From NCBI RefSeq assembly GCF_012524165.2, contig NZ_JABACJ020000018.1, positions 1 through 64,000 of the forward strand: a stretch of DNA of 64,000 nt, read 5' to 3'. Within the stretch, counting starts at the first letter, position 1. The number at the start of each line of letters is the position of its first letter. The stretch comes from Faecalicatena faecalis (GTDB taxonomy: Bacteria > Bacillota > Clostridia > Lachnospirales > Lachnospiraceae). The notes below the pieces were generated by a model that did not search any database, was not told the DNA's origin, and worked only from the letters and a program-made list of their open reading frames with translations. Shown in pieces: positions 24,870 through 33,259 of this stretch. The position numbers were made by a program, and so were the translations under genes.

Positions 24870-25570
24870 ACTTCCACCTCCCGCTCTTTCTCTAATCGTT
24901 TTCTCGTTGCAAATAGAACAAGAATACTCAAAATCATAGTCGGGAATACAAAGCTCCCGCTGCCGAAAATCTGCAAACAGAGTACGGCACATACAACACC
25001 GATCACGGCCGGTACCCGGTTCTTCGCATCCATCCACTGTTCTACAAAAATCACGACGAAGAGTGCTGTCATCGCAAATTCAATTCCCTCTGCATTAAAT
25101 GGAAGCACACTTTTTAAGATACCGCCGATGGCAGATCCGATAATCCAATAACTTTGATCCATCAAGGCGATTGCAAACAGAAACTTATCCTCCTCCACAC
25201 CCTCTGGCACTTTCGTAGTGCAAAGAAGTGAATACGTCTCATCTGTCAATCCGAAAATCATGTACCATCGTTTCTTCCCCATCTTATTGAACTTATCCAA
25301 TAGAGAAAGTCCATAAAATACATGACGTATATTCACCATCAGAGTCATAAAAATCACCTGTGCAAAGGAAATCCCAGGCACAAAAAAATTCACCGCCAAA
25401 TACTGTCCTGACCCTGCATAAACGAGCAGGCTCATCAGAACTGCCCACCATGCAGAATACCCTTTCTCTGCATACATCACTCCAAACGCGATCCCTATGA
25501 ATAAGTATCCCGTCAAAACCGGAATTGTATAAGGAAACGCCTTTTTAAACGCTATTTTATAACCTGTCAT
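24860..25570 (-). CDS. azlC: Branched-chain amino acid exporter large subunit AzlC
   Basis: The 236-residue membrane protein has the AzlC features PYTIPVLTGYLFIGIAFG, VYAGSGQYLAV and MVNIRHVFYGLSL. It forms the exporter together with AzlD. The ATG at 25570 (MTGYKIAFKKAF) was preferred to an ATG nine codons earlier because a GGGAA site lies 8 nt upstream and other AzlC proteins start here. No regulator is adjacent; tRNA-Arg lies upstream. Confidence 0.94.
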   Translation of the reverse strand: MTGYKIAFKKAFPYTIPVLTGYLFIGIAFGVMYAEKGYSAWWAVLMSLLVYAGSGQYLAVNFFVPGISFAQVIFMTLMVNIRHVFYGLSLLDKFNKMGKKRWYMIFGLTDETYSLLCTTKVPEGVEEDKFLFAIALMDQSYWIIGSAIGGILKSVLPFNAEGIEFAMTALFVVIFVEQWMDAKNRVPAVIGVVCAVLCLQIFGSGSFVFPTMILSILVLFATRKRLEKEREVEVCQ

Positions 25571-25693
25571 CTTCCCATTCCCTCTTATGTAACTCACATA
25601 TCTCTAGTTTTTCTTATTCTTTACAGTGTCCCGAGTATCATGAATAGCAGAACTTTATGATAAACTACTCTGTAAAATAAGGCATAAAAAATA

Positions 25694-25765
25694 CACGTCT
25701 GGGCGGAGTCGAACCGCCGCACATGCCTCCGGAGGGCATTGCTCTATCCACTGAGCTACAGACGC
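25694..25765 (-). tRNA. tRNA-Arg (anticodon CCG)
   Basis: A 72-nt cloverleaf can be folded: acceptor GCGTCTG with CAGACGT (first pair G-U), D-stem GCTC/GAGC, anticodon stem ATGCC/GGCAT with loop CTCCGGA (anticodon CCG, reading CGG), variable loop of 4, and T-arm GGCGG-TTCGACT-CCGCC. The CCA end is not encoded. It is a single tRNA gene. Confidence 0.95.
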
Positions 25766-25814
25766 ATAATCTGGTGCAATCCTGCTGTACAAGTCATATC
25801 CCTCAACAGAACGC

Positions 25815-25842
25815 CTTATAATCCTAGCACAATTTTCTGCAA
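25815..25842 (-). promoter_or_regulatory. Putative promoter of tRNA-Arg
   Basis: TTGCAG (25837-25842) and TATAAG (25815-25820) are 16 nt apart on the minus strand, about 45 nt upstream of the mature tRNA. Confidence 0.5.
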
Positions 25843-25877
25843 AAGTAAAGAGCAAAACCAGAAAAAGTAAGAAGCAA

Positions 25878-25924
25878 AACAGGAGAGGGGTGCTGTTCGT
25901 TCGTAAACGCTGCCCTCTCCTGTT
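25878..25924 (-). terminator. Terminator of the DUF5688 gene
   Basis: A perfect 12-bp stem (25878-25889 with 25913-25924, AACAGGAGAGGG) is followed on the minus strand by TTTTGCTTCTT. Confidence 0.8.
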
Positions 25925-25943
25925 AGCTCTCATATCAGAAGTA

Positions 25944-26951
25944 CTATCTGCCTATCCCACAATAGTCGATGTGCTCTTCACACCAGGTTTCCCCCAGTCT
26001 ATTCACAAAGGCCTCCTGTTTCTTATATGCCTCCGCTTTTCTCATCACCAGCCGTTTCCCCTTACGGTGGTAGAAATATGCGTGGTCACTGAGGACTTCC
26101 TCTGGCTCTACCTGAGTTTCATTAATTTCCGCAACCATCTCATCCATTTCTTCCGGGTCTAACGCCCTGGAATCAGGAACAATAATTACTTCATGAACAC
26201 TGCTGGGAAGAATATAGAAGTCTTCCCTAAGCATATCGCCTATCATTTCCAACACATGTGGATACATCATACAGGCCGCCCCATAATTTCTGGGTGGATT
26301 CGTCAGTACATACATGACATCTCTTTTGTCCTTTTTGACTTCCTTTAAGAGATTTTCAACTTCATCGTCTTCTGCTACCTCCAGCATTTGTTCGATTGCA
26401 TACTGCATCGTAAAAAACTCCGCAGGCAGAAGTTCCTTAACATTCTGTACCGCTGCCAGGAACAAATCCTCTTTGGAAACACCCCACTTTTCCATGTTTT
26501 CCTCACAGATTTGGATCGTAGCCGTCCCTCTTTGATCCATATCCAAAAGTACATAAAAAACAATCGCCAGATCCAAGACCTCTATATAAGGTAATTTTCT
26601 AAGCAGTACCTTGTTTTTTGAACGATGAATCAGTTTAAATACGATTCTTTCCCGGATGGAAGCATAATCCTCGAATTTCCTGCTGTCCCAGATTTTTTCC
26701 GGGCTCATGGACTCATAAAAGGCTATGATTTCATGAATCAGCCTTTCCATGGGTTCCCCTCTCTGGTAACGGACATAAAAGCCCTCCAGATAGATCGTAG
26801 GGGCAGTTTGATATCCCTTCTTTTCAATCAAAACACCTTTCTTTTCCCTGCCATTGTTCTTAACAGCAGTATATACACTTGCTCTGATCCCCTCCTTTAA
26901 CTTCTTGTTCAATTCTCCTTCAACAGCGTACAAAAAATCCTGATATCCCAT
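25944..26951 (-). CDS. DUF5688 family protein of unknown function
   Basis: I recognise this as a DUF5688-type protein, a family found many times per genome in Lachnospiraceae, whose job is not known. The 335-residue soluble protein has no signal peptide or membrane segment, contains the stretch NPPRNYGAACMMYP near the middle and acidic C-terminal parts, and is predicted mixed alpha/beta. The ATG at 26951 has GAGGAG upstream; an earlier in-frame start lacks a site. It stands alone with its own terminator. Confidence 0.85.
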   Translation of the reverse strand: MGYQDFLYAVEGELNKKLKEGIRASVYTAVKNNGREKKGVLIEKKGYQTAPTIYLEGFYVRYQRGEPMERLIHEIIAFYESMSPEKIWDSRKFEDYASIRERIVFKLIHRSKNKVLLRKLPYIEVLDLAIVFYVLLDMDQRGTATIQICEENMEKWGVSKEDLFLAAVQNVKELLPAEFFTMQYAIEQMLEVAEDDEVENLLKEVKKDKRDVMYVLTNPPRNYGAACMMYPHVLEMIGDMLREDFYILPSSVHEVIIVPDSRALDPEEMDEMVAEINETQVEPEEVLSDHAYFYHRKGKRLVMRKAEAYKKQEAFVNRLGETWCEEHIDYCGIGR

Positions 26952-27141
26952 AAATCTCCTCTCTATTAATCCTCTACCGATTTTATCATTGTACGCCCAT
27001 CCTAAAATTGAGAAAACTGGCATGAAAACTGCCGAGATAAATTGATTTGAAACATATTATGTAAGATGATTATATACGATTGCCCCATAAAACACAACTA
27101 CTTTCTTTGCGAAAATGGGGCTGTTTTGTTGCAAAATAAAA

Positions 27142-27174
27142 GCGGGAAAACATAACTTGTACGCTTTCCCGCAT
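27142..27174 (-). terminator. Terminator of efp
   Basis: Stem GCGGGAAA/TTTCCCGC (27142-27149 with 27165-27172) is followed on the minus strand by TTTTATTTTG. Confidence 0.85.
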
Positions 27175-27188
27175 ATCTTCATAAAACC

Positions 27189-27746
27189 TTATACACGTGA
27201 CAGATATTCACCTGTTCTTGTGTCAATCTTTAAAACATCTCCCTGCTCTACAAACAACGGAACCATAACAACTGCACCAGTCTCTACTGTAGCTGGTTTT
27301 GTAGCTCCCTGAGCTGTATCTCCCTTAAATCCAGGCTCTGTCTCTGTAATTGCCAGCTCTACGAACAGAGGCGGCTCAACTGAGAATACATTGCCATTGT
27401 GGGAACAGATCTTAACGACCTCGTTCTCTTTAACGAACTTTAATGCATCTCCAACTACTTCTGAGTTCAATGCGATCTGATCATATGTCTCTACATCCAT
27501 AAAGTTGAATAAGTCTCCATCCTGATACAGATACTGCATATCTTTTCTGTCGATACGTGCCTGCTCAAATTTCTCTGTAGGTCTGAAAGTCTTTTCTACG
27601 GCACCACCACTGATTATATTTTTTAATTTTGTTCTTACAAATGCTGCACCTTTTCCTGGTTTTACATGCTGGAATTCCATAATCTGATAAATATTTCCGT
27701 CAATTTCAACGGTTAAACCATTTTTAAAATCTCCTGCTGAAATCAT
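27189..27746 (-). CDS. efp: Elongation factor P
   Basis: EF-P rescues ribosomes stalled at polyproline. The 185-residue protein starts MISAGDFKNGLTVEIDG and has the KOW-like domain I followed by two OB folds. The tip loop PGKGAAF carries Lys32, the residue that is post-translationally modified in many bacteria; none of the known modification enzymes (EpmA/B, EarP, YmfI) is in this window. GGAGG precedes the ATG. It has a promoter at 27803-27831 and is separate from yqeG. Confidence 0.98.
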   Translation of the reverse strand: MISAGDFKNGLTVEIDGNIYQIMEFQHVKPGKGAAFVRTKLKNIISGGAVEKTFRPTEKFEQARIDRKDMQYLYQDGDLFNFMDVETYDQIALNSEVVGDALKFVKENEVVKICSHNGNVFSVEPPLFVELAITETEPGFKGDTAQGATKPATVETGAVVMVPLFVEQGDVLKIDTRTGEYLSRV

Positions 27747-27802
27747 TGTAATCCTCCTTCAATCGCGCATTATATGCACATACCTAATTTACACTGTTTA
27801 TA

Positions 27803-27831
27803 ATTTTATAATAGATTCTTCTATTTTTCAA
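27803..27831 (-). promoter_or_regulatory. Promoter of efp
   Basis: TTGAAA (27826-27831) and TAAAAT (27803-27808) are 17 nt apart on the minus strand. Confidence 0.6.
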
Positions 27832-27838
27832 CCTTTTT

Positions 27839-28351
27839 TTACTTAGATAGCTGTTTCTTTTGCTTCTTTTTATAAAAATACAGCACAATCCGCTCTAAAT
27901 AGCGCTTCAGGACAATCTGTATCTCCTCTTTTGGGTGGATCGGCCTCACCAGAATGTTGTGTATCCCCGTCCTTTTAGCTCCCCAAACATCTGTAAAAAG
28001 CTGGTCTCCGACAAAAAGCGTATTGCTTAAGTCAGTGCCCATGATTTCCATCGCTTTCTTATAATTCTTTGTGGAAGGCTTATGGGCATTATAAATATAA
28101 TGAGTCCCTATCTCTTCATTGAACATCTTCACACGCGCTTCCTGATTATTAGAGATCAAACAGGATGAAAACCCGATATCTTTCAGCCGTACAAACAGCT
28201 TCTTCGCCCTCTCATCTGCCGGCGCTCCATGAGGTACGAGCGTATTATCTATATCAAAGATAACTCCCCGATACCCTTCCTCGTATAATTTTTCAAATGG
28301 GATGACATATGTAGACATCTTATAGTCATCCGGGAAAAATTTATCAAACAT
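27839..28351 (-). CDS. yqeG: YqeG-family HAD phosphatase
   Basis: YqeG-like proteins are HAD-superfamily IIIA phosphatases; related eukaryotic enzymes dephosphorylate phosphatidylglycerophosphate, but the bacterial substrate is unsettled. The 170-residue protein has motif I FDIDNTL (about 32-38, with the catalytic Asp pair), motif II SNN (LISNNQ), and motif III with Lys and GDQLFTDVWGA. The start codon overlaps the preceding stop by one base (TAATG), so it is coupled to the kinase fusion. Confidence 0.93.
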   Translation of the reverse strand: MFDKFFPDDYKMSTYVIPFEKLYEEGYRGVIFDIDNTLVPHGAPADERAKKLFVRLKDIGFSSCLISNNQEARVKMFNEEIGTHYIYNAHKPSTKNYKKAMEIMGTDLSNTLFVGDQLFTDVWGAKRTGIHNILVRPIHPKEEIQIVLKRYLERIVLYFYKKKQKKQLSK

Positions 28352-29136
28352 TATTCTGCATCCATCTCCATTAATTTAGAAATTAATTCCTCACAGACCT
28401 GCAATACCGTCTTATTATCTGTCTGGATCACAATATCTGCCGCTGCTTCATATTTCTCACGGCGCTTTTCCATCAGCTCCGCAATATATTCTACATTATT
28501 ATTTCCATTCAATACCGGCCTGTCATCGCTGTCCTTCACACGTTCATACACGGTCTGCGGACTTGCTGTCAGAAGCACGACCCGTCCATTCTTCTTCATC
28601 TCCGCAATATTTTCCTCACGCATGGCAGCTCCGCCTCCGCAGGAGATAATCGTATTCTTCCTGGACTGCAATTCAATCAGAAGCTTCGTCTCCAGCTCTC
28701 TGAAATATTCTTCTCCATATGTCGCGAAAATATCCGGAATACTCATCTCTTCTCTATCCGAAATCTCCTGATCCATCTCCACAATATTCATCGCAAACAT
28801 TGTACTTAAATAATCAGAGACCGTTGACTTGCCTGCTCCCATAAAACCGATCAATACAATATTATATGAGAACAGCTTTCTGGCCTGGATACGCTTACTG
28901 TTCCGCACGATCCTTTTGAATACATCATGAATTTCTTCCTGATACTTATTGCCTTCCAGCTTCTCTTTTAGCCTTCGTTCCTGCTTTGCCTCCTGAGCCG
29001 GCTGTAGGATCGGCATACCATATTCCTCCTTGTATGCCATGATCTTCTCTATGATCGCATTGCGTTCTACAAGTGCATCTATAATCTTGTCATCGCAAAG
29101 TGCCAGCTGCTCGCGGTACATCTCTAAATCATTCAT
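28351..29136 (-). CDS. Chorismate mutase-shikimate kinase fusion
   Basis: One 261-residue chain joins two aromatic-pathway enzymes. Residues about 1-85 are an AroQ-type helical chorismate mutase (MYREQLALCDDKIIDALVERNAI), which turns chorismate to prephenate. From about 91 comes a shikimate kinase with P-loop GFMGAGKST (97-105), the shikimate-binding EMDQEI and FRELETK, and SCGGGAAM. The two activities are not consecutive steps: the kinase works before chorismate, the mutase after. The gene heads a two-gene unit with yqeG. The helical N-part could also be a regulatory relic, since I cannot verify every active-site residue. Confidence 0.88.
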   Translation of the reverse strand: MNDLEMYREQLALCDDKIIDALVERNAIIEKIMAYKEEYGMPILQPAQEAKQERRLKEKLEGNKYQEEIHDVFKRIVRNSKRIQARKLFSYNIVLIGFMGAGKSTVSDYLSTMFAMNIVEMDQEISDREEMSIPDIFATYGEEYFRELETKLLIELQSRKNTIISCGGGAAMREENIAEMKKNGRVVLLTASPQTVYERVKDSDDRPVLNGNNNVEYIAELMEKRREKYEAAADIVIQTDNKTVLQVCEELISKLMEMDAE

Positions 29137-29308
29137 CTTTCACTGTCCACCTTTTATCCCTTATTCCTGGTTAAATACACCATATTATATCAATTTTCCA
29201 CAGTGATAGCAAGGGAAATCACAAACTCCATAAATCACAGTAAAATATAAATCCGTCCCCTGATCACAGTTCTATTATCCGTGGATCGCAACTACTGTAG
29301 TGACTGAA

Positions 29309-29995
29309 TTATTTACCACTTTCTATTGCTGCCTTTACATCTCCCTTAAAAAGTTCCCAGGCCTTTTCATCTTCCACGAAGTATTTGGGACAGATCTTAC
29401 CTGTAACATCGTAGTGCCGAATCACATCATCCTGCGTCAGGCCGAACTTTTTGCAAAGCCATGCTGTCAACTGTACCAGAGACTTATAAGTCTCATCTGT
29501 AAACTTTCCTGTCTCATCTGGATGGCAGCACTCAATAGACACCGTGTCGTGATTCCTGCTGTTCGATGCATAGGCAAGCTCCCATGTAGGTACACACTGA
29601 ATAATTTCACCTTCCATACCAATTACAAAATGGCTGCTGACAGAAGTCTCATGACTGTCCTTTAGGCCTTCAAAATAATCCCTGTTGTTCTGTGCTGTGC
29701 TCCCTGGATTCGCCGTATAGTGCACTACTATGCCTGTAATTGGATCAGATTCGATTCCGGGCCTGGAATATTCATTCACATCCAAAAGCTGGACATCAAT
29801 ATCCGGTTCTGATGCGTCTACCTTTAGCCCTGTATTCGCCCGATTCTTGTTCCTGCCAGCCGCACAGGAATAGATTCCCAGAACGACCGTCAAAATGACT
29901 AATGCCAAAATCCCCCCATAAATACACATTGATTTTTTATCCATCTTCAGATTCCTGAGATAGTATCTATATCTGCGCCTGCGTCTTTTCTTCAT
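29309..29995 (-). CDS. Membrane-anchored N-acetylmuramoyl-L-alanine amidase (Amidase_2)
   Basis: The 228-residue protein has a very basic cytoplasmic start (MKKRRRRRYRYY), one membrane helix at about 24-45, a short linker, and an Amidase_2 (PGRP-like) domain. Zinc ligands are His92 (IVVHYTANPG), His194 (VIRHYDVTG) and Cys202 (KICPKYF). It should cut the bond between MurNAc and the stem peptide on the outer face. GAGGG lies 8 nt before the ATG. It has no operon partner, and no terminator was seen clearly downstream. Confidence 0.92.
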   Translation of the reverse strand: MKKRRRRRYRYYLRNLKMDKKSMCIYGGILALVILTVVLGIYSCAAGRNKNRANTGLKVDASEPDIDVQLLDVNEYSRPGIESDPITGIVVHYTANPGSTAQNNRDYFEGLKDSHETSVSSHFVIGMEGEIIQCVPTWELAYASNSRNHDTVSIECCHPDETGKFTDETYKSLVQLTAWLCKKFGLTQDDVIRHYDVTGKICPKYFVEDEKAWELFKGDVKAAIESGK

Positions 29996-30114
29996 CTGTA
30001 CACCCTCATTGCATAATCTTTTACTATTTTAGCACAGAAAATGAAGGTAAAGTTGAATAATTCATGATTATTTTATTAACTTTGTCGTAAAAAGTAGTTC
30101 AAAAGTCAAAAAAG

Positions 30115-30200
30115 CTGCTGCAAAATGTTATATTTTATCCTGAAATATTCCCAACATTCTAAATGAGAATATTTTGAGAGTAAAATGCATTTTGCAGCAG
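30115..30200 (-). terminator. Long branched hairpin behind the YfcC gene
   Basis: Perfect 13-bp outer arms (30115-30127 with 30188-30200, CTGCTGCAAAATG) enclose 60 nt that contain a second 8-bp stem (30143-30150 with 30167-30174). On the minus strand it starts 5 nt after the stop codon and is followed by CTTTTTTGACTTTT. It is longer than an ordinary terminator. Confidence 0.7.
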
Positions 30201-30205
30201 TTTTC

Positions 30206-31612
30206 TTAAAATGGACCTAAATGAATTCCCACACCAATACTAACAAATATAATACATGCGATCATTATAATTAAGAATAACGGCCCAAAAAATCGAATCC
30301 ACTTTTTATAAGGTATGCCTGCGACCATCAGAATCGCAATTAAAGAACCATTTGTCGGATAAATGAAATTGGAGAAGCCATCCCCGAACTGACTGGCCAG
30401 ACATGCTACCTGACGGGTTACATGTCCCATGTCTGCCAGTGGTACAATAATAGGGATTGTAATCGCTGCCTGTCCACTTCCTGATGGAATTAAAAAGTTG
30501 ATAATTGTTTGCATGATCAAAAGTAAATTTGCCGTGAGTAAGGACGACTTACCGACAACAAGCTTAGACAGGAAGGAAATAATCGTATCTACCACCATTG
30601 CCTCTTCCAGAATATAAAGTATGGCACGCGCAAACAGCATGACCATGGCCGCATAAAATAAATCCTTCATCCCCTCTCCCATCATATCGCATATATCGTT
30701 CAGCCTGCTTCCATATGCGAGTCCTGTCGCAAAGGTCATAGCCACAAAGCAGGCAGCCATCTGTGGAAAGTCAAACCCCATCCTGACAGTACCATAAAGC
30801 AAAAATATAAAAACTGCTAAAAAGGCAATTCCTGCCCGAATCAGCGCTGGTGTAAAAGTGACCGCTTCCTCCTGGATCGCTGTATATTTGCACTCTGAAT
30901 CTTTTAAGATCCGCCTTGACGGATCCTTTTTGATTCTGGCTGCATAACGCATCAGATAAAAGTAGCACAGCATTAGGATTACGATAAAACAGATTGCTCT
31001 ATACCATAGTGCCGAATAAATTGGAAGCTCCGCTAACTTCTGGGCAATTGCAGTAAAAAGTGGATTTGTCATGGCGGCTCCAAATCCGGCACAGGCCGCA
31101 AGCATAACAATTCCAGCACCCACAACAACATCATATCCCAGAGCCAGGACAAGAGGGACTACCATTGGAATAATGACTACACTAAGTTCCCACATACTCG
31201 TAAATGCCACCTGTGTACCAATTGCAAGCATGAGTATCAGTGCAATAATATAGAAACTGGTATTTTTTAGTTTATGTGCAAGAGACTTTATTGCCGTTTC
31301 AAGCAATCCGATCCGCTTTACTACTCCAAACGCGCCCCCTGCAAAAAACAACATTGCCATAAGGCTGGCGGCATTATTGAATCCTTGGTAAAAGGATAAA
31401 AAGAAGTCTGTTATACCTACATATTTTTTACTGACATACCGGAAACTCTGCGGATCCACAACCATTCTTCCATCGACAGTTAATCGATCGTATGTACCAC
31501 TTGGGATAATATTAGAAACCAGAGTTGCTATCACTAAAATTACAAGCAGTGCCAGAAAAGGGTTCACTTGTGATTGCTTCTTTGTTTTCGCTGTATAAAA
31601 CCTTTTTACCAT
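30206..31612 (-). CDS. YfcC-family membrane carrier (C4-dicarboxylate/arginine-type)
   Basis: The 468-residue protein has about 12 membrane segments and the family marks VNPFLALLVILVIATLVSNIIP, SGSGQAAITIPI and the C-terminal YPTNGSLIAILMVAG. YfcC/ArcD-like carriers move dicarboxylates, arginine, ornithine or related compounds. It lies 20 nt after the agmatinase-like gene and shares its orientation, so its substrate is probably an amine or amino acid handled by that enzyme. The ribosome binding site (GAGGGGG) is about 12 nt from the ATG. Confidence 0.88.
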   Translation of the reverse strand: MVKRFYTAKTKKQSQVNPFLALLVILVIATLVSNIIPSGTYDRLTVDGRMVVDPQSFRYVSKKYVGITDFFLSFYQGFNNAASLMAMLFFAGGAFGVVKRIGLLETAIKSLAHKLKNTSFYIIALILMLAIGTQVAFTSMWELSVVIIPMVVPLVLALGYDVVVGAGIVMLAACAGFGAAMTNPLFTAIAQKLAELPIYSALWYRAICFIVILMLCYFYLMRYAARIKKDPSRRILKDSECKYTAIQEEAVTFTPALIRAGIAFLAVFIFLLYGTVRMGFDFPQMAACFVAMTFATGLAYGSRLNDICDMMGEGMKDLFYAAMVMLFARAILYILEEAMVVDTIISFLSKLVVGKSSLLTANLLLIMQTIINFLIPSGSGQAAITIPIIVPLADMGHVTRQVACLASQFGDGFSNFIYPTNGSLIAILMVAGIPYKKWIRFFGPLFLIIMIACIIFVSIGVGIHLGPF

Positions 31613-31632
31613 TCTAATTCAGCCCCCTCTGC

Positions 31633-32571
31633 TTATGGCTTCTTATTTTTCATAATCTGCCCCATTAAATTTAACATTGTCATGGCTGCAACTCGCGGGG
31701 TTATACCTGCTGGATCATATTGTGGTGCAACTTCCACCAAATCAAATCCAACAATTTCTCCCATCCTGCAGATCCCAGCAAGCATCTCGGCAACCTCATC
31801 ATAGTATAGTCCCCCTGGTGAAGGAGATCCTACTCCTGGTGCAATGGATATATCATACCCGTCGATATCCAGAGAAATAAAATATTTCTTTGCCTTAGGT
31901 ACTTTTTTCAATACTTCATCCACCCCAATTTTATGAACTTCTTTTGCTGATACAAGAATACTGCCATATTTCATTGCATCCTCAAAATCCGTCCTTTTAC
32001 TGGAACCCAGCCCTCTTAATCCAATCTGAATCATTGGACCAATATAATTCATCTCAGAAAGCCTTCTCATAGGGCTTCCATTTCCATAATATTGCGGACC
32101 AACATGGTCTGTCCAATCAAGATGGGCGTCAAATTGTACGATACAGATTTCACTATTCAAACATGAAAGAGCACGTCCGATAGGAATGGTAATAGAGTGA
32201 TCTCCTCCCATGATAGCTGGGACAGCTCCTTTCTCCAGGATTTTTCTTACCGATTCTTCGATACTTTTGAAAGAATATTCTATATCACCATGTAATACAT
32301 CTGCATCACCACAATCTACGATTTTTATAGGTGCTGCAAGCAGTTGTTCCTGATTTTCTGGATCATAGAATCCCATGTCCCCTCTGGCATAGTGTGTAGA
32401 TACCTCCCGAATCCTTCTCGGCCCAAGTCTTGCCCCGGAAAGAAACCCTACGCCAAGATCATAAGGTACTCCCAACACCGCAATATCCGCATCAAGTTCT
32501 TCTAAATCTGTACATATTGGATATTTGGCAAATGAACAGATTCCTGTAATCGGTTGATTTAATTTTTTCAT
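31633..32571 (-). CDS. Agmatinase/arginase family ureohydrolase
   Basis: The family hydrolyses guanidino compounds to urea plus an amine. The 312-residue protein has the full set of manganese ligands: His125 (GGDHS), Asp148, His150 and Asp152 (FDAHLD), and Asp235 and Asp237 (SLDIDGYD). The substrate could be agmatine, guanidinobutyrate or another guanidine; the sequence does not decide, and the name speB would overstate it. AGGAGG is 6-7 nt before the ATG. It is divergent from an lrp-type regulator and is followed by a carrier gene. Confidence 0.9.
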   Translation of the reverse strand: MKKLNQPITGICSFAKYPICTDLEELDADIAVLGVPYDLGVGFLSGARLGPRRIREVSTHYARGDMGFYDPENQEQLLAAPIKIVDCGDADVLHGDIEYSFKSIEESVRKILEKGAVPAIMGGDHSITIPIGRALSCLNSEICIVQFDAHLDWTDHVGPQYYGNGSPMRRLSEMNYIGPMIQIGLRGLGSSKRTDFEDAMKYGSILVSAKEVHKIGVDEVLKKVPKAKKYFISLDIDGYDISIAPGVGSPSPGGLYYDEVAEMLAGICRMGEIVGFDLVEVAPQYDPAGITPRVAAMTMLNLMGQIMKNKKP

Positions 32572-32707
32572 TTCTTCTCCTCCTTTTTTCTTTTAGTATA
32601 CAATTTCATTTATTTTTGGTATATAATAAAGAAAACGCAACAAAGTAGAAATAATTTAAAAAAGAAAGGAAAAGAAACAGTAAACATAATATTATAAGGG
32701 AGAGAAA

Positions 32708-33151
32708 ATGGACAGAACAGATTTTCAAATTTTAAAGATTCTTCAAGAAAATGCAAGGACAACTATAAAACAGATCAGTACTGAAGTAAATCTTTCTGCA
32801 CCGTCGGTCACAGAACGAATCCGACGTTTAGAAGATTCTGGTATCATCATAGGATACCATGCTAAAATCAACCCCAGCAAGCTTTCTAGGAATATCATTG
32901 CATTTATTGCTGTAGATGTCGCTCCTGAGCGGCATGCTACATTTACCAGCTTTTGTAACGGCTGCCCCCATATTCTGGAACATCATCGGGTAATAGGGCT
33001 TTATAATGCAATGCTCTTGGCCGCACTGCATGATTCTGCTGAATTAGAAGCCTTAATTGACAGTTTGAAACGATATGGCACTACAAATACCTCTGTCATT
33101 CTCTCGACTATCTTTGAAGACAAGCCTATTGAAGATACAGACTTCCAATAG
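32708..33151 (+). CDS. Lrp/AsnC-family transcriptional regulator
   Basis: The 147-residue protein has an N-terminal helix-turn-helix (MDRTDFQILKILQENART, then LSAPSVTERIRRLEDSG) and a C-terminal RAM/AsnC ligand domain (about 65-140). Lrp-type proteins form octamers and bind amino acids. Its divergent position suggests that it controls the ureohydrolase and carrier genes, perhaps sensing the substrate. GGGAG precedes the ATG. The 136-nt spacer is AT-rich, with GTATAC-like repeats near 32597-32627 that could be the binding site; no strong promoter was certain. Confidence 0.93.
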   Translation: MDRTDFQILKILQENARTTIKQISTEVNLSAPSVTERIRRLEDSGIIIGYHAKINPSKLSRNIIAFIAVDVAPERHATFTSFCNGCPHILEHHRVIGLYNAMLLAALHDSAELEALIDSLKRYGTTNTSVILSTIFEDKPIEDTDFQ

Positions 33152-33171
33152 AGCCACTTCCTTTTTATAAA

Positions 33172-33230
33172 GAAAAAACTCCTCCTTACTGACAAGATTA
33201 TCTTTCAAATCTTATCAGCAGGAGGAAGAG
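33172..33230 (-). terminator. Terminator of guaB
   Basis: A long stem (about 20 bp with two or three mismatches: CTCCTCC...AAGATT with AATCTT...GGAGGAAG) is followed on the minus strand by TTTTTTC. Confidence 0.8.
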
Positions 33231-33259
33231 CTCTCTAAACATGAAATATGTTTTCTTGA

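Noticed and set aside
30115..30200. Insertion sequence remnant behind the YfcC gene
   Set aside because: There is no transposase frame or flanking duplication; the U-run after the stem on the coding strand fits a terminator.
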